Origin: JAJYKC01 sp963823105
GTDB lineage: Bacteria; Acidobacteriota; Terriglobia; Bryobacterales; Bryobacteraceae
Reading direction: 5' to 3'
NCBI GenBank assembly: GCA_963823105.1
Contig: CAWGKC010000005.1
Coordinates: 1,054,001-1,118,000, forward strand
DNA: 64,000 nucleotides
How positions within the stretch are numbered: the first letter of the stretch is position 1; each line of letters opens with the position of its first letter. The notes below the pieces were generated by a model. The model was not told where the DNA came from and made no database searches. It saw only the letters and a program-made list of their open reading frames with translations. A program made the position numbers and the translations under genes. Positions 18,256 through 29,264 of the stretch are shown here, one piece after another.

Positions 18256-21199
18256 ATGCCCACGGCGGTTCTCTGCTTGGCGATCTTACTCGCCGCCGCT
18301 CCGCTCGAACTCCTCGCGCTCGACCCGCACAAAACCCTGACGCAATATTCGCGCACCGTCTGGACGCAGGAGCAGGGGCTCCCGCAGGACACCATTCGCG
18401 CCATCGCCCAGACCCGCGACGGGTATCTCTGGCTGGGCACCGACGAGGGGTTGGCGCGCTTCGATGGCTACGAGTTCGTCCGCTACACAAAGGACCCGCG
18501 CGGATTGCCGGGCAACTCCATCACCGCGCTGCTGGCTTCTCGCGACGGCGGCCTGTGGATCGGCACGTCCGGCGGGCTGACTCACTATCGCGATGGCGCC
18601 TTCACCACCTACACCACGCGCGACGGCCTGGCCGACGACGTCGTCACCGCGCTGGCCGAAGACGCCGGCGGCTCCGATCTGGATCGCCGCCGGTGTTGGT
18701 CTCAGCCGGTTCGAGAACGGCAAGTTCACCAACTATTCCACGCGGCGGTTGCAACCGATCGAGGCTGTGCGCGCCGTGGCCGTCGATGCAAAGGGGACAG
18801 TGTGGATAGCCGGCTACGGAGGCTTGTTGAGCTTTCGCGGCGGCCGCTTCGCTCCGGCGCTGGGGCCGGAAACGATGTCGAGCGATATCGTCACGGCGCT
18901 TCTCGCCGACCGGCATGGCAACGTGTGGATTGGCAGCAGCAACGGCTTGCGGATGCGCTCTCCCTCCGGCGCCACTCGCGTCTTCGACGCCCGCGACGGC
19001 CTGCCCGCCCCGCCCGTGCGCGCGCTATGGGAAGATCGCGACGGCAACCTCTGGGCCGGCACCAACGGCGGTCTCAGCCGCCTGGAAAACGGGCGCTTCG
19101 CCGCGCCGTCGCTCGACGCCGGGCGCGATCGCGACTGGGTGCGCTCGTTGTTCGAGGATCGCGAAGGCAACCTGTGGGTGGGCATGAACAGCGGCCTCAA
19201 CCGTTTTCGCGACGACCAATTTACGATGTACGGACGCACCGAGGGTCTGCCGAGCGACGAACCGCTCGCCGTGCATCAGGATCGCGCGGGGCAGATCTGG
19301 GTGGGATATCACGATAGCGGATTGGTGGCGTTCTCACCGGGCCGCTACCGCGCATTTACCAAAGCGAACGGCCTGCCCGGCAACGAAATCTTTTCCATCC
19401 GCGACAGCCGCGACGGAGGCCTGCTCATCGGCACCCGCGAGGGCTTAAGCCGGATGCGCAACGGCCGCTTCACCAACACCGTTCTCGCCGATCCGCTTGG
19501 ACGGAGGCTGGTGTTCGATGCGCTCGAAGACAGCCGCGGGCGGTTGTGGGCGGCGACGCCCAACGGCGTGCATGAGCTGACGGCGAACCCCTCCAAAAGC
19601 GTCGTCCCCGGCGGCGCGCTCCTGAACAGTTCCTCCATCGTTCTATGCGAAGGCCGCGGCGGCGAGATTTGGGACGGGACTTACGGCGAAGGCCTGTGGC
19701 GCATCGCCGGCGTGGAGACGCGCCTCTTCACCACCGCCGACGGATTGGGCGGCGATCAGATTCGCGCGCTCTATCAAGACCCCGGCGGAACGCTTTGGAT
19801 CGGGACGTTCGGCGGCGGACTTAACGCCTACGACGGCGGAAAGTTCACTCGCTTCAGGGCCAGTGACGGATTGCTGAGCGACAACGTTTCGCACATCGAA
19901 GACGACGGCGCCGGATCGCTCTGGCTCAGCACCACGCGCGGCATCTGCCGCATCGCCAAGAGCCAACTGCGCGACTTCGCCTCGCACCGCATCGCGGCCT
20001 TGACGCCGGTGAATTACGGACGCGAGAACGGACTGCGCAGCTCGCAATGCGCGCCGGGATATCCGGCCGGCGCGGGCGGAACGCGCACCGCCGACGGACG
20101 CCTGTGGTTTCCCACCAGCCGCGGGCTGGCCTCAATTCAACCGAACCGGCCGGAGCCTCCGGCGCTCGCCCCCATCGTGCATCTGGTGGAGGTGACGGCT
20201 GGCGGCCGCGACGTGAGTACCGCCGGCCCGGCCAAGCTGCCGCCGGGCGCCGGCCGCATCCAGTTCCGCTACACCGGCGTCTATATGAGCGCTCCCGATC
20301 GCGTTCGCTACGCCTATAAATTGGAGGGTCTGGACCGCGATTGGGTCCGCCCGGTGAACCGCCGCGTCATCAACTACAACAGCCTGCCGCACGGCAATTA
20401 CCGCTTTCTGGTGCGTGCCAGCCTGGACGGCGGCCCGTTCACGGAAACCTCGTTCGCCTTCGAATTGCTTCCGCATTTCTACGAACGCCCATGGTTCCTC
20501 TGGCTCTGCGCGCTGGCCGTGCTGTTGGCCGTTTATGGTGTCTACCAGATGCGGCTGGGCCAGATTCGCGGCCGCTTCTCGCTGGTGCTGGACGAACGCG
20601 CGCGCCTGGCGCGGGAGATTCACGACACCCTCGCCCAGGGCTTCGTCGGCATCTCCTCCCAACTGGGCGCCGTGGAGTTGAAATTGAATTCCGATCTCGA
20701 CCTCGCCCGCAAACATTTGGACACGGCGCAAGCGATGGCCCGCCATAGCTTAACCGAGGCGCGGCGTTCGGTCATGGACCTGCGCGCCTCGGTTCTGGAA
20801 GAACGGGACTTGAGCGCCGCTCTCGCCGCCGCCGCGCGCCAATGGTCGGCCGGCGCGGGCGTCGAAGTCCACATGGAGTCGAGCGGCGACAATCGGAAGC
20901 TTCCGCAGGATGTCGAGCAGCAGTTGCTGCGCATCGCGCAGGAGGCCGTCGCCAACGCGCTGAAACACGCCAGCGCCCGCGAGGTCTGGATCCGCCTCCG
21001 CATGGAGGCGCGCCGGCTTCTGCTATGCGTCGAGGACGACGGCCGCGGTTTCGAGCCGGCGGCCGTCTTCTCGCTGTCGGGAACGCACTTCGGTTTGGTC
21101 GGGATGCGCGAGCGCGCCGAGCGCCTCGGCGGTGAACTGCGCCTGTCGAGCGAACCGGGCCGCGGCACGCAAGTCGAAGTGAGCGTCCCCCTGCCATGA
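18256..21199 (+). pseudogene. Two-component-propeller hybrid sensor histidine kinase, +1 frameshift near 18675
   Basis: The first frame starts with a signal peptide and propeller blades (WTQEQGLPQDTIRAIAQT, DGYLWLGTDEGLARFDGY). After one extra base near 18675 the second frame carries on (PIWIAAGVGLSRFENG) through many blades of the type GNLWAGTNGGLSRLENG, a Y_Y_Y domain (YAYKLEGLDRDWV), a membrane helix (WFLWLCALAVLLAVYGVY), a HisKA_3 box with ARLAREIHDTLAQGFVG (phospho-His) and an HATPase domain (AQEAVANALKHA, VEDDGRGF, GLVGMRERAERLGG). Total about 980 residues, normal for the family. The kinase stop overlaps the regulator start by four bases. Confidence 0.85.
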
Positions 21200-21831
21200 C
21201 CGCGCCCGCGCCCATCCGCATCCTCATCGCCGAGGATCATCTCATCGCCCGCGTCGGCGTCACTACCATCGTCAACGCCCAGCCCGACATGACCGTCGTC
21301 GCCGAGGCCGTCAACGGACGCCAGGCCGTCGACCTCCATCGCCTTCACTTGCCCGATGTCACGTTGATGGATATGCGCATGCCCGTTCTCGGCGGCGTGG
21401 AGGCCGCGATCGAGATCCACCGCGAATTTCCCGCCGCGCGCATCGTCGCCATCACCACCTTCGCCGGCGAGGAGGACATCCGCCGCGCGCTGGTGGCCGG
21501 CATTCAGGCCTACTTGACCAAGGACGTACTCCACGAAGAATTGCTCCTCGCCATCCGCGCCGTTCACGCCGGGGAGCGCTATCTGCCGGCCGCCGTCGCC
21601 GCTTCCCTCGCCGCCCAGATGCCCCGTCCCGACTTAAGCGCGCGCGAGACCGAAGTATTAAAACTGATTGTGCAAGGATTGAGCAATAAACAGATCGGCT
21701 TCGCCCTCGGCATCGCCGAGTATACGGTAAAGAATCACGTAAAAAACGTGCTGAGTAAACTGGGAGTCGAGGATCGAACCCAGGCAGCCACTGCGGCCAT
21801 CCAGCGTGGAATCGTGCATTTGACGCAATAG
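21196..21831 (+). CDS. NarL/LuxR-type response regulator
   Basis: A 211-residue regulator partnered with the preceding kinase (ATGA overlap). The receiver domain has the acidic pair in LIAEDH, the phospho-acceptor Asp59 in DVTLMDMRMP and the Lys in YLTKDVL. The C-terminal LuxR helix-turn-helix reads LSARETEVLKLIVQGLSNKQ and IAEYTVKNHVKNVLSKLGV. It probably activates transcription when phosphorylated. The efflux operon starts about 150 bases downstream on the same strand and is the obvious candidate target, though no binding site could be identified. Confidence 0.92.
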   Translation: MTAPAPIRILIAEDHLIARVGVTTIVNAQPDMTVVAEAVNGRQAVDLHRLHLPDVTLMDMRMPVLGGVEAAIEIHREFPAARIVAITTFAGEEDIRRALVAGIQAYLTKDVLHEELLLAIRAVHAGERYLPAAVAASLAAQMPRPDLSARETEVLKLIVQGLSNKQIGFALGIAEYTVKNHVKNVLSKLGVEDRTQAATAAIQRGIVHLTQ

Positions 21832-21833
21832 CT

Positions 21834-21866
21834 CGAAATGGCTAGGAAGCTCATGAGCCGGTTTCG
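21834..21866 (+). terminator. Possible intrinsic terminator after the response regulator
   Basis: CGAAATGGCT and AGCCGGTTTCG form an imperfect stem (one bulged base) around a 12-base loop, followed by a T-rich stretch (GCATTTCTTTT). It begins three bases after the stop and would separate the two-component genes from the efflux operon. Confidence 0.45.
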
Positions 21867-21977
21867 GCATTTCTTTTCGAGGCGCGCGGAGCGACGATAG
21901 AAATTAGGATTCTTTTCGCTCCCGGGGCGAGTCTAAGTAGACATCCGCAGCCGCGCCCGCCGCAACCCGAAAACCAT

Positions 21978-24900
21978 ATGTGGATAGTCCGTTTAGCCAT
22001 CAGCCGCCCTTACACCTTCGTGGTGATGGCGGTTCTCATCGCCATCCTCGGCTGCATCTCCATCTTCACGATGCCGGTCGATATTTTCCCGTACATCGAC
22101 ATTCCAGTGGTGAGCATCGTCTGGCTCTATCCAGGCCTGGCGCCGGAGGAGATGGAAAAGCGCATGGTGACCATTTTCGAGCGCGCCATGACCACCACGG
22201 TGAACGACATCGAGCACATCGAATCGCAGTCTTACGCCGGCGTTTCCGTGGTCCGCGTTTTCTTCCAGCCCAAGGTCAGCATCGACATGGCCGTCGCCCA
22301 GGTGACTGCCATCTCCCAAACCATTCTGCGCGTCGTTCCGCCCGGCACCTTTCCGCCGAATATTCTCAAGTACGACGCCACCAGCGTGCCAATCATCCAG
22401 CTCGGCCTGTCGAGTAAGACGCTCGGCGAGCAGCAGCTTTACGATCTCGGGATGAACTTCATGCGCACCCAGCTCGCTACCGTGCAGGGAGCCTCGATTC
22501 CCGGCCCCTATGGCGGGAAATCCCGTCAGATCATGGTCGATCTCAACCTCGATCAGCTTTACGCCAAGCAGCTTTCGCCGCTGGATATATCGAACGCGGT
22601 GAGTAATCAGAATCTTATTATCCCGGCCGGCACGGCCAAGCTGGCAAACATCGAATATCAGATCAAACTCAACGGCAGCCCGACGCTGGTGGAGCGCCTG
22701 AACGACCTGCCCGTCAAGACCGTCAACGGCGCCACCGTGTACATGAAGGACGTCGCCCAGATTCGCGACGGCTTCGCGGTGCAAACCAACATCGTCCGCA
22801 CCAACGGCTCGCGCGGCGCGTTGCTTACCGTGCTGAAGAGCGGCAAAGCCTCCACGCTCGACATCGTCAACCGGGTGAAGGCCGCGCTGCCGAGAATTCT
22901 CGCGGGGTTGCCCAGCGCGCTGAAAGTTACGCCGCTTTTCGATCAGTCCATTTTCGTCAAGGCCTCGATAAACGGCGTCGTGCGCGAAGCGGCCATCGCC
23001 GCCGCGCTCACCGGCTTGATGATTCTGCTTTTTCTCGGAAGCTGGCGCAGCACGCTGATCGTCTGCATTTCGATCCCGCTCTCCATCCTCACTTCGCTCA
23101 TCGTTCTTAGCCTGATGGGTGAAACGATCAACGTGATGACGCTCGGCGGCATGGCTCTGGCGGTCGGCATTCTCGTCGACGATGCGACGGTGGAGATCGA
23201 GAACACCCATCGCAACATGGGCATGAAGAAGCCGCTGGTCCGCGCCGTGCTCGACGGCGCCCAGCAGATCGCCGTGCCCGCTCTAGTTTCCACGCTCTCC
23301 ATCTGCATCGTCTTCGTCCCCGTGCTGCTGCTCACCGGCGCGGCGAAATACTTATTCACGCCGCTCGCCCTCGCCGTCGTGTTCGCCATGCTCGCCTCGT
23401 ACCTGCTCTCGCGAACGCTGATTCCCAACATGGTCCATTACCTGTTGAAGCCTGAGGTGGAGTTATACCGGCAAGGCGAAAACGGCGAATCGGCCGGCGG
23501 CCAAGGCCCCATCTGGCGCGCCCACTACGCTTTCAACCGCCGTTTTGAAAACATGCGTTTGCGTTATACCGGCCTGCTCGATTGGGCGCTCGATTATCGC
23601 GGCCTGGTTCTCGCCTTATTCGGCGTCTTCTGCCTCGGCTCGATGGGCTTGGTGTTTCTCATCGGACGCGACTTCTTCCCCACCGTCGACTCCGGCATCA
23701 TGCGGCTCCATGCCCGTCCGCCCGCCGGCACCCGCCTGGAACAGGCGCAGGTGGACTTCGCGGCCATCGACAACGAAATCCGCCGAGTCATTCCGGCGAA
23801 GGAACTCGACACCATCATCGACAACATCGGACTCCCCAATGGCGGCTTCAACCTCGCCTTTGGCGACACCGCGACCATCACCAACGGCGACGGCGATATT
23901 CTGATATCGCTCAACCAGGAAAAGCACGGGCCGGTCGCCGATTACACCGTTCAGCTTCGCAAGCGCCTCAATGAGAAATTCCCGGACACGACGTTCTTCT
24001 TCGAAGCGGCCAACATTACCAATCAGATTTTGAACTTCGGGCTGCCCGCCCCGATCGACCTCCAGGTGGTCGGCCGCGACGCCGGCGTCAATTACAAAAT
24101 CGCCACCCAGCTTCGCGATAAGATCGCCCGAATCCCGGGAGCCGCCGACGTTCATATCCAACAGGTGGTGGACTATCCGGAAATTCGCCTGAATGTCGAC
24201 CGCTCTCGCGCCGGCGAATTGGGCCTGACCCAGCGCGACGTATCCTCCAGCATGCTCATCTCGCTCAGCTCCAGCGGCCAGGTCGCTCCGAATCAATGGC
24301 TCAACTGGTCCAACGGCGTCAACTATCAGATCGCGGTCCAGACCCCTCAATATAAGATCGACTCGCTCGACGCTCTGCTTCGTACTCCGATCTCGGTTTC
24401 GACCAATGCTATCAATAGCAGCACCGCCGGCTCGCTCGCCGGCACCGCGGAAACCCTCAACTCCTCCATGGGAACCGCCCCCAGCGGAGCTTCTTCAGCC
24501 TACGGCAACCCCGGCGCCTCCCCCGGAACGACGCAGTTGCTGACCAACCTCGCCACTTTTTCGCGCGGCTACGCACCGGCCATCGTCAGCCACTACAACG
24601 TGCAGCCCGTATTCGACATTTACGCCAACGTGGACCGCACCGACTTGGGCAGCGTCGGATCCGCGGTTGAAAAGATCGTTACCGCCGAAAACCCGAAGCT
24701 GCCTCGCGGAACCTTCCTCTCCTTGCGCGGACAAGTCGCGACCATGGAGTCCTCCTTCTTCCGCCTCGGACTCGGCATGTTGTTCGCCATCGCTCTCGTC
24801 TATCTCCTGATGGCGGTGAACTTTCAATCCTGGGTCGATCCATTTATCATTTTGACCGCGCTGCCCGGCGCTCTCGCCGGCATTCTCTGGATGCTCTTCG

Positions 24901-25319
24901 TTACCCAAACCTCCCTCAGCGTTCCGTCGCTCATGGGCGCCATCATGTGCATCGGCGTGGCGACGGCGAACAGTATTCTGATGGTCGTGTTCGCCAACGA
25001 CGAGCGCGCCGAAGGCAAAAACGCCCGCGAGGCCGCGCTCTCGGCCGGTTACACGCGCGTTCGCCCCGTGCTGATGACGGCCACCGCCATGCTGCTCGGA
25101 ATGCTTCCCATGTCGCTTGGCCTCGGCGAAGGCGGCGAGCAGAACGCCCCGCTCGGCCGCGCCGTCATTGGCGGCCTCATGCTGGCCACCGTCACCACGC
25201 TCTTCGTGGTGCCCATCATCTATAGTTATCTCCGCACCAATCCGCCGATCGACCACGAACGGCAAATTCAGGAGGAAGAACGCGAAGGCATTTCGGAGTC
25301 GGAAATTAACTTCGTCTGA
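21978..25319 (+). CDS. RND efflux pump inner-membrane transporter (AcrB/MdtB-like)
   Basis: A 1,113-residue RND permease: first helix (SRPYTFVVMAVLIAILGCIS), the MPVDIFPYIDIPVV segment, two large periplasmic loops and clusters of helices including MTLGGMALAVGILVDDATVE with the paired acidic residues of helix 4, the proton relay. GMLPMSLGLGEGGEQNAPLG near the end is the usual C-terminal signature. It is slightly longer than typical because of a Ser/Thr/Gly/Ala-rich insertion around residues 810-870. With the adaptor and channel genes downstream it forms a complete tripartite exporter; substrate unknown. Confidence 0.93.
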   Translation: MWIVRLAISRPYTFVVMAVLIAILGCISIFTMPVDIFPYIDIPVVSIVWLYPGLAPEEMEKRMVTIFERAMTTTVNDIEHIESQSYAGVSVVRVFFQPKVSIDMAVAQVTAISQTILRVVPPGTFPPNILKYDATSVPIIQLGLSSKTLGEQQLYDLGMNFMRTQLATVQGASIPGPYGGKSRQIMVDLNLDQLYAKQLSPLDISNAVSNQNLIIPAGTAKLANIEYQIKLNGSPTLVERLNDLPVKTVNGATVYMKDVAQIRDGFAVQTNIVRTNGSRGALLTVLKSGKASTLDIVNRVKAALPRILAGLPSALKVTPLFDQSIFVKASINGVVREAAIAAALTGLMILLFLGSWRSTLIVCISIPLSILTSLIVLSLMGETINVMTLGGMALAVGILVDDATVEIENTHRNMGMKKPLVRAVLDGAQQIAVPALVSTLSICIVFVPVLLLTGAAKYLFTPLALAVVFAMLASYLLSRTLIPNMVHYLLKPEVELYRQGENGESAGGQGPIWRAHYAFNRRFENMRLRYTGLLDWALDYRGLVLALFGVFCLGSMGLVFLIGRDFFPTVDSGIMRLHARPPAGTRLEQAQVDFAAIDNEIRRVIPAKELDTIIDNIGLPNGGFNLAFGDTATITNGDGDILISLNQEKHGPVADYTVQLRKRLNEKFPDTTFFFEAANITNQILNFGLPAPIDLQVVGRDAGVNYKIATQLRDKIARIPGAADVHIQQVVDYPEIRLNVDRSRAGELGLTQRDVSSSMLISLSSSGQVAPNQWLNWSNGVNYQIAVQTPQYKIDSLDALLRTPISVSTNAINSSTAGSLAGTAETLNSSMGTAPSGASSAYGNPGASPGTTQLLTNLATFSRGYAPAIVSHYNVQPVFDIYANVDRTDLGSVGSAVEKIVTAENPKLPRGTFLSLRGQVATMESSFFRLGLGMLFAIALVYLLMAVNFQSWVDPFIILTALPGALAGILWMLFVTQTSLSVPSLMGAIMCIGVATANSILMVVFANDERAEGKNAREAALSAGYTRVRPVLMTATAMLLGMLPMSLGLGEGGEQNAPLGRAVIGGLMLATVTTLFVVPIIYSYLRTNPPIDHERQIQEEEREGISESEINFV

Positions 25320-25324
25320 TCGAT

Positions 25325-26725
25325 ATGCGCCACACCGAACATCCGGAACCGGAGTCTGAGCCCATGATGCTTGTGGAATCGAACGAGGAGGGCCTGCGCA
25401 AGGAGATTGAAGCCCTCAAGCGGCAGATCGAGGAACAGAAGAAAGGCGCCGCTCTCCATCCGCCGGTACACCACGCCGCCAAGCCGCCGCGCCCCTCCCG
25501 CGCCAGCCTGTGGCTTCTCGCCATCGTCGTCGTCGTCGTAGTCGCCGCCGCGTTTCTATTTGGATATTTGCCGCGCCGCAACCGTGTCGATCTCATCGAA
25601 GCCGAGGCCGCCGCCAACGCCCAGGCATTGCCGGAGGTGAGCGTGGTGAAGGCCGTTCCCTCCGAGGCCGTCAGCGAACTCGTTCTCCCCGGCAACGTCG
25701 AGGCCATCACCGAAGCCCCCGTGCTGGCCCGTTCCGACGGTTATATCCAGCGCCGCTACGTCGACATCGGGGACCGCGTTCGCGAAGGCCAGTTGCTGGC
25801 CACCATCGCCGCGCCCGAACTCGACCGGCAAGTGGACCAGGCCGCCGCCACGTTGAAACAATCCGAAGCCACCCTGCAACAGGCCAACGCCAATCTCGAG
25901 CAGGGCGAAGCCAACGAACGGATCGCCCGCATCACCGCCGAGCGATGGGCGCACCTCACCGTCAAGGGCGCCGTCTCGCGCCAGGAGAACGATCAATACC
26001 AGGCGCAGTTCCAGGCCCAGACCGCTAACGTCGACGCTTTAAACAAAGCCATCGCCGCCGCCAAAAGCAACGTCGCCGCCGCCCAGGCCAGCTTGGAGCA
26101 TCTCAAGGAACTGCAGATCTACGAACAGGTGAAAGCGCCCTTCGCCGGCGTCATCACCGTCCGCAACGTCGATGTCGGCGCGCTGATCACCACCGGCAGC
26201 ACGCTGCTCTTCCGCATCGCCCAAACCGGCACGTTGCGCACCTATGTCAACGTTCCGCAAACGAACTCCGATTCGATCCACGTCGGCCAGCCCGCGTTCC
26301 TCACCGTCTCCAATCTTCCCGGCCGGCGATTCCCCGGCAAGGTCACCCGCACCGCCAACGCTCTCGACCCCGCCAGCCGCACCCTGCTCACCGAAGTGCA
26401 AGCGCCGAATCCGACCGGCGAGCTGATGCCCGGCATGTATGCAAGCGTCGATTTGAACACCCGGCGCGCGGATCCGCCTTTGCTGGTCCCCGGCGATGCC
26501 CTCGTCGTCCGCTCCGAAGGGACGGTGCTGGCCGTGGTGGATCCCGAGAATGTCGTCCATTACCGGAAGATCGACGTCGGCCGCGACTACGGCTCCACCG
26601 TCGAAGTTCTCAACGGCATCTCCAACGGCGACGAGGTGATCGTCAATCCGAGCGACGCCGCCAAGGAAGGGGCGAAGGTGAAGCCCGTCGCCCTGCCCGG
26701 CGCGTCCACCTCGAAGAAACCTTAA
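25325..26725 (+). CDS. RND efflux periplasmic adaptor (membrane fusion protein)
   Basis: A 466-residue adaptor. Residues 1-55 are cytoplasmic with a short coiled coil (EEGLRKEIEALKRQIEEQKK), then a membrane anchor (LWLLAIVVVVVVAAAFLFG). The hairpin and lipoyl halves follow (SDGYIQRRYVDIGDRVREG, LLATIAAPELDRQVDQAAAT, FAGVITVRNVDVGALI), then beta-barrel and membrane-proximal domains (LFRIAQTGTLRTYVNVPQ). It starts five bases after the pump stop, so the two are co-transcribed. An internal start at 25364 is also possible. Confidence 0.92.
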   Translation: MRHTEHPEPESEPMMLVESNEEGLRKEIEALKRQIEEQKKGAALHPPVHHAAKPPRPSRASLWLLAIVVVVVVAAAFLFGYLPRRNRVDLIEAEAAANAQALPEVSVVKAVPSEAVSELVLPGNVEAITEAPVLARSDGYIQRRYVDIGDRVREGQLLATIAAPELDRQVDQAAATLKQSEATLQQANANLEQGEANERIARITAERWAHLTVKGAVSRQENDQYQAQFQAQTANVDALNKAIAAAKSNVAAAQASLEHLKELQIYEQVKAPFAGVITVRNVDVGALITTGSTLLFRIAQTGTLRTYVNVPQTNSDSIHVGQPAFLTVSNLPGRRFPGKVTRTANALDPASRTLLTEVQAPNPTGELMPGMYASVDLNTRRADPPLLVPGDALVVRSEGTVLAVVDPENVVHYRKIDVGRDYGSTVEVLNGISNGDEVIVNPSDAAKEGAKVKPVALPGASTSKKP

Positions 26726-26733
26726 TTTCCCCG

Positions 26734-28644
26734 ATGACGATCAACCGAATCCTCGCAGTGTGTCTTTCCGTTTTGCTCGCCGTCTCGCCCGTCGTCGCGC
26801 AGCAGCCGGGCCAGTTGCCCACCGTGACCGCGGGCCGCCCCGGCGGCTTCTGGCGCGATCTCGCCGGCCCTTATTCCGCGCCTTCGGTCTCCGCCCCCGA
26901 TTTCACCAACTCCTCGCGCATCCACCAATTGCTCCGCGCGGGCAATCTCTATCTCTCCCTCCACGACACCGTCGCCCTCGCCATCGAAAACAATCTGGAC
27001 ATTGAACTCGACCGCTACAGCCTCCCCATCGCCTCCACCGAATTGCTGCGCGCCAAAGGCGGCGGCCAATTGCGCGGCATTCTCTACACCCTGGCCGAGG
27101 CGCCCGCCGGCATCGGCGGTCCCAACAGCCCCCTCGTCACCACCACCGCCACCAGCCAGACTCCGGGCAGCAGCGTCGCCACCAGCGCGGCCGAGCTCGC
27201 CGTCCTCGGCGAATCCCAAACCAACCTCTCCGTCCTCGGCGCGCTCCCCCTCTCCACCGGCCCCGCGATCCCCATGTACGACCCCTCCATTTACGCCCAA
27301 TACAACTGGCAGCACCAGACCACGCCCGAAGCCGCCGGCTTCATCGCAGGCGTCCCCGCCCTCGTCGGCGACGTGCAAAATGGCAACGCAGGCTACCAGC
27401 AGGGCTTCGGCACCGGCACGCAGGTCAACCTCGCTTTTAACAACACCGCGCAAGCCACCAACTCTCTGCACAACAGCTATAACCCATACATCACCTCCGA
27501 CCTCGGCCTAACCGTCACCCAGCCGCTCCTGCGCGGCTTCGGCCCCGCCGTCAATCGCCGCTACATCCGCATCGCCAAGAACGAAGGCAAGATCACCGAT
27601 CTCCTCTTCCGCCAGCAGGTGATCGAGACGGTCTATGGCGCCGTTCGCCTCTACACCGACCTCGTCGCGCTCGGCGAGGACGTGAAAGTGAAGCAGGAAA
27701 CGCTCGCCTTCGCCAATAAATTATTCGAGGACACTAAGTCGCAGGTCGACGAAGGCACGCTCGCTCCCGTCGAACTCACCCGCGCCAGAGCGCAGGTATC
27801 GGGCAGCCAGCAGGATCTGATCAACTCGCGCGGCAATTTCGAGGAGCAGGAGGCCATCGTCAAGAACGTCATCACCCGGCGCGGCAACGAGGATCCGGAA
27901 GTCCGCTCCGCCCACATCATCCCCACCGATTCCTTAAGCGTCCCCGCCGTCGAGGACACCGCCCCCTTGGACGACCTCATCCGCCAAGCCTATAAGAACC
28001 GCCCCGATCTGGCCCAGGCCGGCCTGCAAATCGTCAACTCTGAATTGAGCTTGAAAGGCTCCCGCAACGCCCTGCTCCCTGAGGTCGACTTGGTCGGCAC
28101 GGCGCAGAACAACGCCCTCGCCGGCACGGCCTATCCGGCGGCCGGAGCCGTTTACCCCGGCTACGTCGGCGGCTACGGCGGCGTTCTCGATCAAATCGTC
28201 ACGCGCAAGAATCCCACCTACGGCATCGGCGTCAATGTCACGCTGCCCGTCCGCAATCGCGTCGCCGAAGCCGACGCCGCCCGCGACGGCCTGCAACTGC
28301 GCCAATCGCAGGTCCGCGAACGCCAATTGCGCAACCAGGTCCAGCTTGAAGTGGAGGACGCCGTCATCGCCATGCGCCGTTCCCGCGCCGCCTACGCCGC
28401 CGCCATCGAGACGCGCAAGCTGCAGGAACAATCGCTCGAACTGGAACAGGCCAAATTCACCGAAGGCGCCTCCACCAGTTTCTTCGTCATTCAATATCGG
28501 AGCTACGTCGCCCAGGCCCGCTCCACCGAGGTCGCCGCCGCCAGCGCCTATCTCAAAGCCCGCGCCGCTCTCGACCGCGCCACCGGCTCCATCCTCGACA
28601 CCAACGGCGTGTCGATCGACGCCGCCGTCAACGGAAAAATGTAG
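26734..28644 (+). CDS. TolC-family outer-membrane efflux channel
   Basis: A 636-residue TolC-like protein with a signal peptide (ILAVCLSVLLAVSPVVAQ). The two repeats of the family are visible: LHDTVALAIENNLDIELDRY in the first half and DDLIRQAYKNRPDLAQAGLQ in the second, each followed by long coiled-coil helices. Between them is an Ala/Thr/Ser-rich insertion (residues 100-210). It is the third gene of the efflux operon, eight bases after the adaptor stop, and would be the outer-membrane duct. Confidence 0.9.
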   Translation: MTINRILAVCLSVLLAVSPVVAQQPGQLPTVTAGRPGGFWRDLAGPYSAPSVSAPDFTNSSRIHQLLRAGNLYLSLHDTVALAIENNLDIELDRYSLPIASTELLRAKGGGQLRGILYTLAEAPAGIGGPNSPLVTTTATSQTPGSSVATSAAELAVLGESQTNLSVLGALPLSTGPAIPMYDPSIYAQYNWQHQTTPEAAGFIAGVPALVGDVQNGNAGYQQGFGTGTQVNLAFNNTAQATNSLHNSYNPYITSDLGLTVTQPLLRGFGPAVNRRYIRIAKNEGKITDLLFRQQVIETVYGAVRLYTDLVALGEDVKVKQETLAFANKLFEDTKSQVDEGTLAPVELTRARAQVSGSQQDLINSRGNFEEQEAIVKNVITRRGNEDPEVRSAHIIPTDSLSVPAVEDTAPLDDLIRQAYKNRPDLAQAGLQIVNSELSLKGSRNALLPEVDLVGTAQNNALAGTAYPAAGAVYPGYVGGYGGVLDQIVTRKNPTYGIGVNVTLPVRNRVAEADAARDGLQLRQSQVRERQLRNQVQLEVEDAVIAMRRSRAAYAAAIETRKLQEQSLELEQAKFTEGASTSFFVIQYRSYVAQARSTEVAAASAYLKARAALDRATGSILDTNGVSIDAAVNGKM

Positions 28645-28696
28645 CGCGCCGATTGTTGTAACCCAAAGACCCCTCGCCCCGGTCTAAAAGAAAAGC

Positions 28697-29191
28697 GTGC
28701 TTCCTTGGGTTTCTGCTTTGTCATTCTTCTTGCTCTTCGCCGCCGCATCGCGCGCGGCCGAGCCGATGGTGCATCCATCTACGGTTTGCGAAGTGCTGTC
28801 CGATTTCCCCGCCTACGCCGGGAAACCCGTCGCCATCGTAGGCCGCTTCTCCCTCCGCCAACAGGGCCGCTCCATCGCCGAGGACGATTGCGCCTATCTC
28901 CCGCCGAAAGCCAAACCCACCGGCCCTTTCACGATTAAGCTCCAGTTCGACCGCCAATCCGCCCCTCGCCTTCAAACCGGATTCGAAGTCGACTCCGTTT
29001 CCCTCCGCGACAAAGCCGCCCTCATCCGCGAACACACCAAACTGCGCGCCATTTCCTTCGGCACCCCGGACTACGACCGCTGGGCCGTTGTCTATGGCGC
29101 CGTCGAACTCAAATTCCCGCCCTCGCCCACCGCCAAGCCCGAACCCGTCCTCGTCTACGCCGGCGACGGATACGTCATTTTCCTTAAGTAA
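28697..29191 (+). CDS. Small secreted protein of unknown function
   Basis: A 164-residue protein with GTG start and a signal peptide (ALSFFLLFAAASRA, then AEP). The mature part resembles an OB-like small beta domain (CEVLSDFPAYAGKPVAIVGR), with two Cys (TVCEV, DDCAYL) that could be bridged. No family name is assigned. It lies 52 bases after the channel gene and may be read through from the efflux operon. Confidence 0.6.
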   Translation: MLPWVSALSFFLLFAAASRAAEPMVHPSTVCEVLSDFPAYAGKPVAIVGRFSLRQQGRSIAEDDCAYLPPKAKPTGPFTIKLQFDRQSAPRLQTGFEVDSVSLRDKAALIREHTKLRAISFGTPDYDRWAVVYGAVELKFPPSPTAKPEPVLVYAGDGYVIFLK

Positions 29192-29264
29192 CGCGGAACG
29201 GGTCGGGCCCTTGAAGCCCCAGCGTCAATTTGTCGTTGGTGTCATGATGAAGGCAAGAACATCC

